Below are positions 8,205 to 16,189 of a stretch of DNA of 43,242 nt, piece after piece (within the stretch, counting starts at the first letter, position 1; each line of letters opens with the position of its first letter). The translations under genes and the position numbers were made by a program. The stretch comes from CAYQTE01 sp964420285 (GTDB lineage: Bacteria > Planctomycetota > Phycisphaerae > Tepidisphaerales > Tepidisphaeraceae): contig CAYQTE010000038.1 of assembly GCA_964420285.1 (NCBI GenBank), positions 1 to 43,242 on the forward strand, read 5' to 3'. A model generated the notes under the pieces. That model saw only the letters and a list, made by a program, of their open reading frames with translations. It was not told where the DNA came from and searched no databases.

Positions 8205-8426
8205 ATGCGCGACTACCTCGGAAATACCCACATCTCGTTCATCACCACGTTCCGCCGCGACGGCAAAGTGCTTGTCCGCCCCCGCATCTCTTGGAAGCTC
8301 GGCGGGCAACGGCAACCCACGGCGTTCGAGAGGTTCATGAAATGCATCGAAGAACTCCTGGAGGCTCTGTCCGGCTGCGGCCGCTCCCATCTGTCCCGGT
8401 CCCGCCGTGGACCCTCGTGTTTCTAA
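8205..8426 (+). CDS. Doubtful short reading frame between terminator and repressor
   Basis: An open frame from ATG 8205 encodes 73 residues (MRDYLGNTHISFITTF...). Third codon positions are mostly G or C, as in real genes here, and the first 55 residues look protein-like, but the end is Arg/Ser-rich and unlike a folded protein. No Shine-Dalgarno sequence is visible. It could be a small gene, a truncated remnant, or chance. Nothing else is recognised in 8110-8450. Confidence 0.3.
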   Translation: MRDYLGNTHISFITTFRRDGKVLVRPRISWKLGGQRQPTAFERFMKCIEELLEALSGCGRSHLSRSRRGPSCF

Positions 8427-8451
8427 TCGGGAAAAATTCTCTCCAGTCCTC

Positions 8452-8496
8452 TTGATCTTCGGATTCAGAGTCGTTAGCATACGTTGGAACACAACG
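8452..8496 (+). promoter_or_regulatory. Promoter and candidate operator of the repressor/ImmA operon
   Basis: TTGATC (8452-8457), a 17-base spacer and TAGCAT (8475-8480) form a reasonable promoter; the start would be near 8487. Just there lies the inverted repeat CGTTG (8482-8486), 5 bases, CAACG (8492-8496), placed where a repressor would block RNA polymerase. AGGA at 8497-8500 serves as ribosome-binding site for ATG 8505. Autoregulation is inferred. Confidence 0.5.
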
Positions 8497-8504
8497 AGGA
8501 TCGC

Positions 8505-8888
8505 ATGGCAAATACACCGCAGCAACCGATCGGCGAGCAGCTTCGCAAGCAGCGAATTGAGAAGGTCGGCCGAGGACTGCGTGAGATGGCGGGGATACTC
8601 AAGATCGCCCCTGCCCACCTGACCGACATCGAGAAGGGCCGGCGGAATCCATCGGAGGAACTGATGGTGAAGATCGCCGAGTCGTATCAGATTCCGATTG
8701 CGGAGCTTCGTTCGGGATGGAACAAGCCGGACGCGGTCGTGAAGGAAATCGCCAGCCAGGATGCCACCACCGCTGAGAAGGTGCCGGAGTTCTTGCGGAC
8801 GGCCCGGAATCTGACTTCCGACCAATGGGACAAACTGATCCGGCACGCCGAGGGAATGGCCGGTGGAAAGAACGCAAAGAAGAAGTAG
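8505..8888 (+). CDS. XRE-family repressor (ImmR-like) of the element
   Basis: A 127-residue protein with an N-terminal Cro/CI-type helix-turn-helix: GRGLREMAGILKIAPAHLTDIEKGRRNPS lies at about residues 20-50, with the recognition helix around APAHLTDIE. The C-terminal part is helical and ends in a Lys-rich tail. The frame opens at TTG 8484, but ATG 8505 has AGGA at the right distance. The next gene, two bases after the stop, is an ImmA/IrrE protease. In ICEBs1 the ImmR repressor is removed by ImmA cleavage after DNA damage; a similar switch is the likely role here. Confidence 0.88.
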   Translation: MANTPQQPIGEQLRKQRIEKVGRGLREMAGILKIAPAHLTDIEKGRRNPSEELMVKIAESYQIPIAELRSGWNKPDAVVKEIASQDATTAEKVPEFLRTARNLTSDQWDKLIRHAEGMAGGKNAKKK

Positions 8889-8890
8889 TC

Positions 8891-9565
8891 ATGGCGACCG
8901 ACAGCCCGACAACCTCACGAGCACGCCGCAGCGCCCTTGATGTTGAGGCCAGCGCCCAGGCCTGCCTCAAACGTTGCACCGAGAAGCTGGGACTGGCGGA
9001 GATTCCCATTCCGGTGCCGGTCGATCTGTGGATCGAAGGGCCGCTGGGCATTCGCTTTGGCGTGAGCGACCTGTCCCACCTTGGCGACAATGTCCTGGGC
9101 GCCGCGTTCATCAGCGAGAACGAAATCCTCGTCAGCGAGATACTCATGACGCACATGGGGCGCTACCGCTTCACTTGCGCCCATGAGCTTGGGCATTTCA
9201 TCTTGCATAGCCACATGAAGCAGGCGTTTCGCGACATGGATGTGGAACCCGGCACCAGGGCGGGGTGCGAGGATGAAGCCGACCGCTTCGGCGCGGCGTT
9301 TTTGATGCCGGCGACGCTCGTGATCGCGGAGTTTTTCAATATTTGCGCTGCGCATGCCGTCAACCCGGGAAGGTTCATGGTGGCAGCAATGGAACACGCG
9401 GCGGAAACACAGACCGTCTGGAAGCGAATCCTGCTGCCGAACCTGACCAGGACGTTCAACGTGTCCCTTTCGGCGGCGCTGTTTCGGTTCCGTGAACTGG
9501 TCCTGCCCAATGGATCACCGTTTATTCCGGTCGGGCAGGTTGAAGCTTTGATGAGCAAGGGCTGA
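8891..9565 (+). CDS. ImmA/IrrE-family zinc metallopeptidase
   Basis: The 224-residue protein has the family signature HELGH at residues 98-102 followed by EDEADRFGAAFLMP at about 127-140, where the Glu/Asp residues complete the zinc site. This family (COG2856, formerly DUF955) cleaves XRE repressors. The start at ATG 8891, two bases after the repressor stop, avoids a longer frame overlapping the repressor. The C-terminal 80 residues vary in the family and may sense the inducing signal. A pyrimidine-rich stretch with seven T follows the stop, but I see no stem before it. Confidence 0.9.
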   Translation: MATDSPTTSRARRSALDVEASAQACLKRCTEKLGLAEIPIPVPVDLWIEGPLGIRFGVSDLSHLGDNVLGAAFISENEILVSEILMTHMGRYRFTCAHELGHFILHSHMKQAFRDMDVEPGTRAGCEDEADRFGAAFLMPATLVIAEFFNICAAHAVNPGRFMVAAMEHAAETQTVWKRILLPNLTRTFNVSLSAALFRFRELVLPNGSPFIPVGQVEALMSKG

Positions 9566-9668
9566 TATTTTTTTGAAGTCGCCGTTCGCGTGTGAGCGGA
9601 CGTGCATTGCATGACATTGAACGTGGAAGGTTTCAACACCGGAGAATTCCGGAGAACAGGAGTACACC

Positions 9669-10022
9669 ATGCCGACCCCGATACGACCCGTGACCCAGTC
9701 ACTTCTGCGAACCATCTTTAAGGGCGATGAACTGACGGAGGCCGCGAAAGTGGACTTCGGCATCGACAGCCCGGCTCACTTTTTCGCGCTGCGTAATGCC
9801 GTCCTCAGCGGCGAGGTGGACGCCCCCAGGCTCGACGCCATCCTGGGCGACGGCAAGGAACTCACGGCGATGGTCAATCGCCTCAACTGCAATCCGCAGT
9901 GCGTCACCTTCAAGACGGCCTACGACGAACTCTTCAGCCAATACCAGCGCGACAGGGCAGGGGAGAAACACGTTGAAGCCCCTTACCGCAAGCGCGAACG
10001 GAGCCGTCAGCCGGACATCTGA
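9669..10022 (+). CDS. Hypothetical element protein upstream of the AlpA-like gene
   Basis: A 117-residue soluble protein with a good AGGAG eight bases before ATG 9669. It opens MPTPIRPVTQSLLRTIF and has a basic C terminus (YRKRERSRQPDI). No family is recognised. It lies between the repressor/protease pair and the AlpA-like/integrase genes, so it could act in element regulation or excision. Just upstream the 8-base word CCGGAGAA repeats with a 10-base period (9639-9646 and 9649-9656), which could be part of an operator. Confidence 0.6.
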   Translation: MPTPIRPVTQSLLRTIFKGDELTEAAKVDFGIDSPAHFFALRNAVLSGEVDAPRLDAILGDGKELTAMVNRLNCNPQCVTFKTAYDELFSQYQRDRAGEKHVEAPYRKRERSRQPDI

Positions 10023-10069
10023 TTCCGCCGTGTTGAGTGCCGGCGATCCCTGGAAATTGGGAGACTTCC

Positions 10070-10369
10070 ATGCTTGACCAGCCCGATCTGTTTCAGCCGT
10101 CCGCAACCTCGCGGGCATCCACGCACAGCGCCGCGGAGCGGCCAAAGCCGCCCGCCGTGACTCCGGCGGCAGCACCGCTCCCGGCGCTTTTGACGCTTGC
10201 CCTGATCCGCCAGCACTTTCTGCCCGTGGGCGAACGCACGTTGTTTCGCATGATTTCATCGGGACGATTCCCGAAGGCGGACATCCAGATGGGCGGCAAG
10301 CTGCGGCTCTGGAAAAAGGAGACCGTCGAAAAATGGATCGGCAGCGCGACCGCCACTCGGCGCGTATAA
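10070..10369 (+). CDS. AlpA-like / excisionase-type DNA-binding protein
   Basis: A 99-residue protein with a Pro/Ala-rich N terminus and a winged-helix domain of the AlpA/excisionase kind: LIRQHFLPVGERTLFRMISSGRFPKADIQ then GGKLRLWKKETVEKWI. This layout (helix-turn-helix, Gly-Lys wing, Trp-Lys start of the last helix) is the MerR-like fold used by AlpA and many excisionases. GGGAG lies seven bases before ATG 10070. It ends 24 bases before the integrase start. AlpA of the E. coli CP4-57 prophage activates its integrase gene, so an excision-control role is likely. Confidence 0.8.
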   Translation: MLDQPDLFQPSATSRASTHSAAERPKPPAVTPAAAPLPALLTLALIRQHFLPVGERTLFRMISSGRFPKADIQMGGKLRLWKKETVEKWIGSATATRRV

Positions 10370-10370
10370 T
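10365..10370 (+). promoter_or_regulatory. Perfect -10 box upstream of the integrase gene
   Basis: TATAAT spans the stop codon of the AlpA-like gene and would start a transcript near 10377, 17 bases before the integrase ATG. At 16-18 bases upstream there is no recognisable -35 (the region reads GCAGCGCG). A perfect -10 with no -35 is common in activator-dependent promoters; the AlpA-like protein is the obvious candidate activator, by inference. Confidence 0.4.
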
Positions 10371-10393
10371 GCTGTTTGAGGATTGGAGATTTT

Positions 10394-11752
10394 ATGACCG
10401 CCACAGCGAAATGGGTTGAACTTCAGCGACGCACCACGACGACGGTCGATCCCGTCACCGGCAAAACGGTGGTGCGGGAGCTTCCGTACTGGTATGGCCG
10501 GATGAATGTCGGGGGAAAATGGAAATGGTTCCGGCTCTACACGGACCGTCGCGCCTCGCAGAAGCGCTGGGATGAGATCATCGCCAACAGCGAGCAGCGC
10601 GAGGCGGGCGTCATCACTCCGCAAATGGATCATGCCAAGACGCCGCTGGCGACGGAATTGGAGGAGTATTTTCAGGACTTGCAGCGGCGAAGCTCGCCCG
10701 AGCATTACCGCATCACCAAGAACATGGTGGAGCGCTTCGTCAAATGGGCGGGCTGGACGACGCTGGCGAACATCGACGAGGCCAGCACGCGGCAAACTCT
10801 GTCAACGATCCAGACCGACAAGAATTACACCGTCGCCCACTGCAACAAGTATCTAACCAAGATCAAATCATTCCTCAACTGGTGCGTGCCGGATCGTCTG
10901 GCCTACAACCCGCTGCGGAAGCTCAAGAAGGGAAACGAACGCAAAGCGGTGAAACGCCACGCCAAGCGTCCGCTGACTCCCGCCGAGACGCTCGACCTGC
11001 TCAACACGGCACCCCCCGGCCGGCGCCTCAAGTACGCCCTGCCGATCTACACCGGCCTGCGGCGGATCGAAGCGGCAAGGCTTGCGTGGGATGATGTCCG
11101 CCTGGACGCCACCATTCCCCACCTGCGTCTGCGTCAGGAAATGACCAAGACCGGTTGTGCGGCGACCATTCCCCTGCATCCCTATCTGGCGAGTCTGCTG
11201 AAAGGAGTGGCCGACCAGACTCCAGGGACTTCCGTCGTTGACAGCATTCCGGAGAAGCGGACGGTGAAACAGGATTTCCTCGCCGCGGGCATCACTATTG
11301 TCGATGCCTCGGGTCGGCGGGCCGGCTACCACGGCCTGCGCTACACTTTCGCGACGCTCCTTGATGAAACCGGTTGCAGTCACGGCACCCGCCGCGGGCT
11401 CATGCGCCACGGCACCGGCGACGTCACCGATGGATACACGGTGGCCCGGCTCAGCGAGATGTACGATGCGGTCAAACGTCTCCCGTCACCCCCGATCCCC
11501 GCCGCGCCGCTGACAGGAAAAGACACTTCGGGCGCGACAAATTCTGTGGACATTAGTTGGACAAATCCTGCACCGGCATCGGCAGCCAGCGGCAACCAAA
11601 ATTCGGGTCAACGGCCGCTTCCGTTTGCAAAAAACACTCGGAAAAACCGAACGATTCCGTCGCTCCGGCAGTCTCCGGCAGCCGCCGGCTTGTATGGACA
11701 GGCAACCCCCGATATTGTCTCAAAAACAGGCACCCGTAGCTCAGTTGGATAG
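10394..11752 (+). CDS. Tyrosine recombinase (integrase) of the element
   Basis: This 452-residue integrase should insert and excise the element. The catalytic set is visible: Arg in TGLRRIEAARL (about residue 222), HGLR (His and Arg about 313 and 316), His in LMRHGTGD (about 338) and Tyr in TDGYTVARL (about 347). The N-terminal half (residues 80-180) is the core-binding domain, with KNMVERFVKWAG and LTKIKSFLNWC. About 105 residues follow the catalytic Tyr; this tail is Ser/Pro/Lys-rich, and its last seven codons lie within the tRNA-Arg gene. The frame opens at TTG 10376; ATG 10394 has GGAG six bases ahead and is preferred. Confidence 0.92.
   Translation: MTATAKWVELQRRTTTTVDPVTGKTVVRELPYWYGRMNVGGKWKWFRLYTDRRASQKRWDEIIANSEQREAGVITPQMDHAKTPLATELEEYFQDLQRRSSPEHYRITKNMVERFVKWAGWTTLANIDEASTRQTLSTIQTDKNYTVAHCNKYLTKIKSFLNWCVPDRLAYNPLRKLKKGNERKAVKRHAKRPLTPAETLDLLNTAPPGRRLKYALPIYTGLRRIEAARLAWDDVRLDATIPHLRLRQEMTKTGCAATIPLHPYLASLLKGVADQTPGTSVVDSIPEKRTVKQDFLAAGITIVDASGRRAGYHGLRYTFATLLDETGCSHGTRRGLMRHGTGDVTDGYTVARLSEMYDAVKRLPSPPIPAAPLTGKDTSGATNSVDISWTNPAPASAASGNQNSGQRPLPFAKNTRKNRTIPSLRQSPAAAGLYGQATPDIVSKTGTRSSVG
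11690..11718 (+). promoter_or_regulatory. tRNA-Arg promoter inside the integrase gene
   Basis: TTGTAT (11690-11695), a 17-base spacer and TATTGT (11713-11718) place a transcript start near 11725, five bases before the tRNA. The promoter lies wholly in the integrase coding sequence, so the element supplies the promoter that now expresses the tRNA. Confidence 0.5.
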
Positions 11753-11803
11753 AGCTTCCGCCTTCTAAGCGGAAGGTCGCTGGTTCGAGTCCAGCCGGGT
11801 GCA
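11730..11803 (+). tRNA. tRNA-Arg (anticodon TCT)
   Basis: A complete 74-base cloverleaf: acceptor GCACCCG/CGGGTGC with discriminator A at 11803; D stem GCTC/GAGC; anticodon stem TCCGC/GCGGA around loop CTTCTAA (11762-11768), anticodon TCT; T stem GCTGG/CCAGC with loop TTCGAGT. CCA is not encoded. The first 23 bases overlap the 3' end of the integrase gene on the same strand. It is the insertion target of the element. Confidence 0.95.
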
Positions 11804-11807
11804 TTCC

Positions 11808-14023
11808 TCAATGCAGTTGGATGGCGACCATGGTCAGGTCGTCGGCCAGGGGGTTGCCGGCCAGGTGGTGCTTGACGCCGGCGACGACGGCGTCGATCAT
11901 TCCCCTTGCGCCCGGTTGTGCGGTGGACAGGGCCTGTTTCAGGCCGGACAGGAGATAGCGCTGGCCGGTGGGCGAGAGAGCCTCGACCACGCCGTCGGTG
12001 TAGAGCAGCAGGCCGGCGCCGGGGGGAAGCGGGAGGCGCTGGGTGGGGTATTCGACGTTCTGCTCGACGCCCAGGACGAGCTGCGATTTCACGCCTTCCA
12101 TCGCTTCGCATTTTCCGTCATACACCAGCACCGGAGCGGGATGGCCGGCATCAGCGATCTCGACGATACCCTGCTTAAGATCGAGAACCATCAGGAGCAG
12201 CGACACAAACTGGCCGTGAAAAACCTGCACGCACAGTTGATTGTTGACGTCCTGGAGGCATTTGCCCGGATCGGCCACGCGGGCCATGGTGTTGCGGACG
12301 AGAAGCTGGGTGGTGGCCATCAGGAATGCGGCCGCCATGCCGTGGCCGGTGACATCGCCGATCGCCACCACGGTGCGGCCGTCGGGCAGATCGAACCAGT
12401 TGTAGAAATCACCGCTGATGTGGCTGGCGGGATGATTGACGGCATGGAGTTCCAGCCCGGCCGGTGTTGAACTGACGGGCGGCAGCCATTTGAGCTGGAT
12501 TTCGCGGGCCTGATCGAGTTCGCGGGTGAGCAGTTCGTTCTGCATGTGCTCCATGCGCGACCGCGACTGGATCAACTGGACAGCGGTGGAGACCAGGATG
12601 GCCGTCACCGCCACGACGACGAAGACGCCCCAGTAGACGGTTCTTTGAAAAAGGAGATTGACGTCGGCGTCGATATCGGCCAGGGGCGTGCGCATGACCA
12701 GGGACCAATAGACCGCGCCGGTCACCGACGGCTGCACGTCGACCGGGACGATCGTGACCAGCGTGCCGTCGGTGACGTAGGATGGAGCGTCGGTGTCGGC
12801 GACGGCGGTTCGCAGGCCGCTGAGCACCGGGTCTGACGACTGCTTGAGTTCGGTTCCTTCCGGCAGCTTGGCCGACGAGGCGACCACGCGATCGGCCTGA
12901 TCGACAAGGATGGACGTGGTGTCCTGGTACTCTCGATTTTCGGGGGTGAATTGATTGCCGATCTGGTCGACGAGGATGACGGCGACGAGCCAGCGGCGGC
13001 CTGGCGCCGGTGAAGTAGCGGCCGGGCGGGTTGCCGGGGGGCGGGCCGCGGGCGGTCGACCGCCTGGGCCGGGCAATTCGCTCAGTGGAATGCAGATGAG
13101 GTTGGCCAGTCCGTATTTGGTGGAGACGACGGGGCTGATGGTGGCGACGGAGACGGCGGTGAGGAGGTCGCGGTCCTGCTGGGCCAGGTCCAAAGCGGCG
13201 GCGCGGTTGGCCGCGTTGTCCTGATTGCTCCAGATTTGAATCTGCGGCGCCAGGGCGGTCGGCTGAGTGGGATTTCCGGTGGGGACAAAATCCAGCACGA
13301 ACAGCAGCTTGACGCGGTTTTGAAGCTGCCGGCCGAGCTGCATTTGCAGCATCGATTCCTGTTGCTGCGGATTGAGATTGACCGGTCCGGCGCCAAATGC
13401 GGCCGATCCCCGGCCGCGAGTGCCACCGCCGCGACCACCGCGCGATGCGCGGCCGGGTTGCGGACCACCCGGTTGCGAACCGCCTGGTTGCGGACCGCCC
13501 GGTTGAAAGCCACCCGGNNNNNNNNNNNNNNNNNNNNNNNNNNNNNNNNNNNNNNNNNNNNNNNNNNNNNNNNNNNNNNNNNNNNNNNNNNNNNNNNNNN
13601 NNNNNNNNNNNNNNNNNGAAAGCCACCCGGCGGCGGATTTCCGCCCCCGGCGCCAAATCCGCCCGGCGGCATTCCGCCGCCTTCGCCGCGATCGCCCATG
13701 GGAGGTCCGCCGCCCATGTCGCCCGGCTCGCCGCCGGGGCCACGGCCGGGCGACAGCATCGTCGTCGTCGGCGCCGATGTCGGGGAGGCCTGGCGCAGCA
13801 GCACGTCGAGATCGGCCCAGATATCGCTGTAGAAGGTTTCGATGCCGCGCCCGGTGATCTGGGCCAGGCGTTCCTGTTGCTGGGTTGCCTCGTCGAGTTC
13901 ACGCTTGTCGGTTGAGGCGTAGATGGAGTGGGACGCCGACAGCACCACCGCCAGCACCACGCCCAGCAGGATGGCGTGAATCGCCAGGGTGCGAATGATG
14001 AATTGCCGCGTCCGCTCGCTCAT
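11808..14023 (-). CDS. Membrane-bound sensor protein phosphatase (SpoIIE/RsbU PP2C type), interrupted by an assembly gap
   Basis: The start at 14023 gives MSERTRQFIIRTLAIHAI with a membrane span at residues 9-32, then an extracytoplasmic sensor region with a Gly/Pro/Gln-rich stretch (PGG repeats). A second span (VYWGVFVVVAVTAILV) precedes a linker (LTRELDQAREIQLKWLPP) and the SpoIIE-type phosphatase domain: GDFYNWF, VVAIGDVTGHGMAAAFLM, DAGHPAPVLVY, LLLYTDGVVEA and a final NPLADDLTMVAI. Such proteins dephosphorylate anti-anti-sigma factors to control a stress sigma factor; no partner gene is adjacent. The 100 N at 13518-13617 split the frame. Both gap edges carry the same 13-mer; joining them there restores one frame of 700 residues. 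Confidence 0.88.
13518..13617. other. Assembly gap (100 N) in a repetitive coding stretch
   Basis: Exactly 100 N, a usual scaffolder placeholder. GAAAGCCACCCGG lies directly on both sides (13505-13517 and 13618-13630). The flanks encode PGG repeats, so a collapsed or unresolved repeat is the likely cause. The true size is unknown and may be zero or negative. Confidence 0.97.
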
Positions 14024-14259
14024 GACATGCCAACTGCCGTTTCCAACCACGAGGCGCAACATCCCCACTCGAACACATACATCCTAACACGGCGGCTCGG
14101 TTGCGAAAAAATCCCAAGCAGTCCGTCCTGGCGCCATTGCGCCCCAAATCCCGCGCCCGCCACATGCCGCCAATACCCTTAGCAGCCTGCGTGGTTCGGG
14201 CGCGATCTCTGCTTGTTCTACCGCTTATCCCCGCCCTCTGTTGAATTGGACCTTGCGAT

Positions 14260-14643
14260 TCACGCCGCATCCAGCCGGGCCTCGATGCTCGCCGAATACT
14301 CCAATCCGGCCACAACAATGCCCCCCGCCGCTTCTCTATCGCGCTTGACCCAGACCACCCGCGTTGGAACCATGCTCTTGCGATTGGCCAGTGGCGCACC
14401 GCCGCGGTTTTGTCCCACATGCACCAGCAGCAACCCGCCCGGCCGGACCGGAACCCACGCCGGCAACTCGATGCGCAGCCCCGTCACACTGACATCCCGC
14501 GTCTGGCCGCCGAAGAAGCGTGCCGAGGCCATTTCGAACACTTTGACCGGCCGCTGCTGCTTGACGCGCAGCCCCCGCCGCCGTTCCGTGGCCGCCGCCG
14601 CTTCGCACCGCTGTCCGTCTTCCCTGATCAACGCCAAGGTCAT
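14260..14643 (-). CDS. PilZ-domain protein
   Basis: A 127-residue single-domain protein. It shows the two c-di-GMP-binding elements of PilZ: an Arg-rich switch (ERRRGLRVKQQRP, about residues 20-32) and DVSVTG (about 50-55), followed by the barrel strands LRIELPAWV and RVVWVKRD. It probably binds c-di-GMP, fitting the diguanylate cyclase encoded at 36977. The gene lies alone between the phosphatase, also minus strand, and the divergent galactanase gene. In 14024-14259 I see no gene; it should hold the phosphatase promoter. Confidence 0.8.
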   Translation of the reverse strand: MTLALIREDGQRCEAAAATERRRGLRVKQQRPVKVFEMASARFFGGQTRDVSVTGLRIELPAWVPVRPGGLLLVHVGQNRGGAPLANRKSMVPTRVVWVKRDREAAGGIVVAGLEYSASIEARLDAA

Positions 14644-14787
14644 CGCGACCGTCCCTGGTCAAATGCACCAACACAAATACCGCACCCCCGATATCCGTTA
14701 TCGGAACAAAGTCCGTCCCCCGGCCAATAATTTCCGGCCGGCCTTTGTTCCTAATCCTCATCTTGCTCCTGATCATCCTGATTCTCC

Positions 14788-14816
14788 TTGACACCCGCGA
14801 CCGGTGGGGATAGGCC
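14788..14816 (+). promoter_or_regulatory. Possible promoter of the galactanase gene
   Basis: A perfect -35 TTGACA (14788-14793) is followed after 17 bases by TAGGCC (14811-14816), a poor -10. The transcript would begin near 14823, almost at ATG 14825, implying a leaderless message. Weak because of the -10. Confidence 0.25.
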
Positions 14817-14824
14817 AGTTGACC

Positions 14825-15922
14825 ATGCAACACCGCATTTCATCGGGAAACTGGATTTTGGGGGTGTGCATCCTTGCGCTGGCCGCCGCGGCCGCCATCG
14901 CCGGCGGACAGGCGACATTGCCAGCGACGACACCTTCGCCGGCGGCAACCCGGCCGGCGGGCGAGCGGCCGACACCTTATATCATCGGCGCCGACATCTC
15001 ATCGGTGCAGGCGGCCGAGGCGCGGGGGGTGACAACCTATGGCGACAACGGCGTGCAGAAGGATGTGTTGCATCTGCTGAAGGATCACGGATTCAATTAC
15101 ATCCGCCTGCGCGTGTTCAACGATCCGACCAAGCCGACGCCGAAGGATCGGGCTTATTCGACGCAGGGGTTTTGCGATCTGCCGCATACCATTGCCATGG
15201 CCAGGCGCGTCAAGGCGCTGGGCATGGGCTTGCTGATCGACTTTCATTACAGCGATTCCTGGGCCGATCCCGGCAAGCAGTTCACGCCCAGCGCCTGGGC
15301 CGGGCTTCCGTTTGACCAGCTTGTGACGACGATGCACGACTGGACGGCCGACGCCATCCGCCAGTTCAAGGCCGCCGGCGCCGAGCCGGACATGGTGCAG
15401 ATCGGCAACGAGATTACGCCGGGCATGATGACCGATCACGGCGGCAGCACGAGCAACTGGGTTCAGCTTGGGCGGCTGCTCAAGGCGGGCATCGGCGCGG
15501 TCAAGGGCATCGATCCGAACATTCTCTGCATGCTCCACATCGACAAAGGCGGGGATAACCGTGCCACGCGGAACTGGGTCGATAACGCGCTGGCGCAGGG
15601 TGTCGAGTTCGATATTCTGGGCGAGTCGTGCTACTCGAAATATCAGGGCAATCCCGAAACATGGAGGACAAATTTCACCGACCTGGTGCAGCGATATCCC
15701 AAGCTGTGGTTCGTGGTGGCCGAGGTGTCGTCCGAGACGGCCGTTTCCAACGACATCATGCGAAATCTGCCCAATCATAAGGGTCTGGGCACGTTTATCT
15801 GGGAGCCGACGGAGAACATGAACGGGCAATCTCTCTTTGCGGGGCGCGAGGTTAATCCGCTGAAGATGCAGCCTTACGACGACTTGGCGCGGGCCTTAGG
15901 GGTGGCGACGACCCGGCCGTGA
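14825..15922 (+). CDS. Secreted GH53 arabinogalactan endo-beta-1,4-galactanase
   Basis: GH53 enzymes cut beta-1,4-galactan, a side chain of plant pectin. The 365-residue protein begins with a signal peptide (WILGVCILALAAAAAIAGG) and a Thr/Pro-rich linker. The family core starts at YIIGADISSVQAAEARG and includes FNYIRLRVFNDP and LGMGLLIDFHYSDSWADPGKQ. The acid/base Glu is in VQIGNEITPG (about residue 195) and the nucleophile Glu in VVAEVSSE (about 299). A GTG at 14804 is in frame, but the signal peptide starts naturally at ATG 14825. It stands alone. In 15923-16189 I see no separate gene. Confidence 0.9.
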   Translation: MQHRISSGNWILGVCILALAAAAAIAGGQATLPATTPSPAATRPAGERPTPYIIGADISSVQAAEARGVTTYGDNGVQKDVLHLLKDHGFNYIRLRVFNDPTKPTPKDRAYSTQGFCDLPHTIAMARRVKALGMGLLIDFHYSDSWADPGKQFTPSAWAGLPFDQLVTTMHDWTADAIRQFKAAGAEPDMVQIGNEITPGMMTDHGGSTSNWVQLGRLLKAGIGAVKGIDPNILCMLHIDKGGDNRATRNWVDNALAQGVEFDILGESCYSKYQGNPETWRTNFTDLVQRYPKLWFVVAEVSSETAVSNDIMRNLPNHKGLGTFIWEPTENMNGQSLFAGREVNPLKMQPYDDLARALGVATTRP

Positions 15923-16189
15923 AGGCGCCGGCGCTTGCGTGGGATTGCTCATGCGCGCATTCTAGAGGCATGGGCCGATTTCGTCCGCCGGTATTTTGGC
16001 ACATTGCCCGCGATCCGATTGCCCCAGCGAGGCCGCTCAGGCGGCGTGTCTGTGGATTCTGAGGGCGATATGCGACGGCGAGGCGGCTCTTGGTTTATGA
16101 TGTGCATCGCGGAGGCTGGCAGGCGGCCGGCTTTCTCACGCCGGCTGAGCGTCGCCGGCAAAGTTCGCTTTTTCAAGGGAGCGTTGTTC

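Larger units (their letters stand above)
1..11752. mobile_element. Right part of an integrated conjugative or mobilizable element
   Basis: This stretch groups a MobF relaxase, a coupling-protein ATPase, an XRE/ImmA switch, an AlpA-like protein and a tyrosine integrase that ends inside a tRNA-Arg gene. That set is typical of an integrative conjugative or mobilizable element. The right edge is placed at the integrase/tRNA overlap; genes beyond the tRNA are ordinary chromosomal genes. The left edge lies before position 1, because the first gene is cut by the window start. No VirB/Tra channel proteins are seen, so self-transfer cannot be judged from this window. Confidence 0.8.

Noticed and set aside
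8013..8846. 277-codon minus-strand frame across the repressor gene
   Set aside because: It is antisense to a convincing XRE gene, crosses a strong terminator and has no domain.
11730..11803. Classical integration at the 3' end of the tRNA
   Set aside because: The element lies on the 5' side and the full tRNA is at its edge; in the classical case only a 3' fragment would remain at the far junction.
13441..13660. Repeats around the N run as a possible CRISPR array
   Set aside because: The repeats are in-frame Pro-Gly-Gly codons of the phosphatase gene, without regular spacers.
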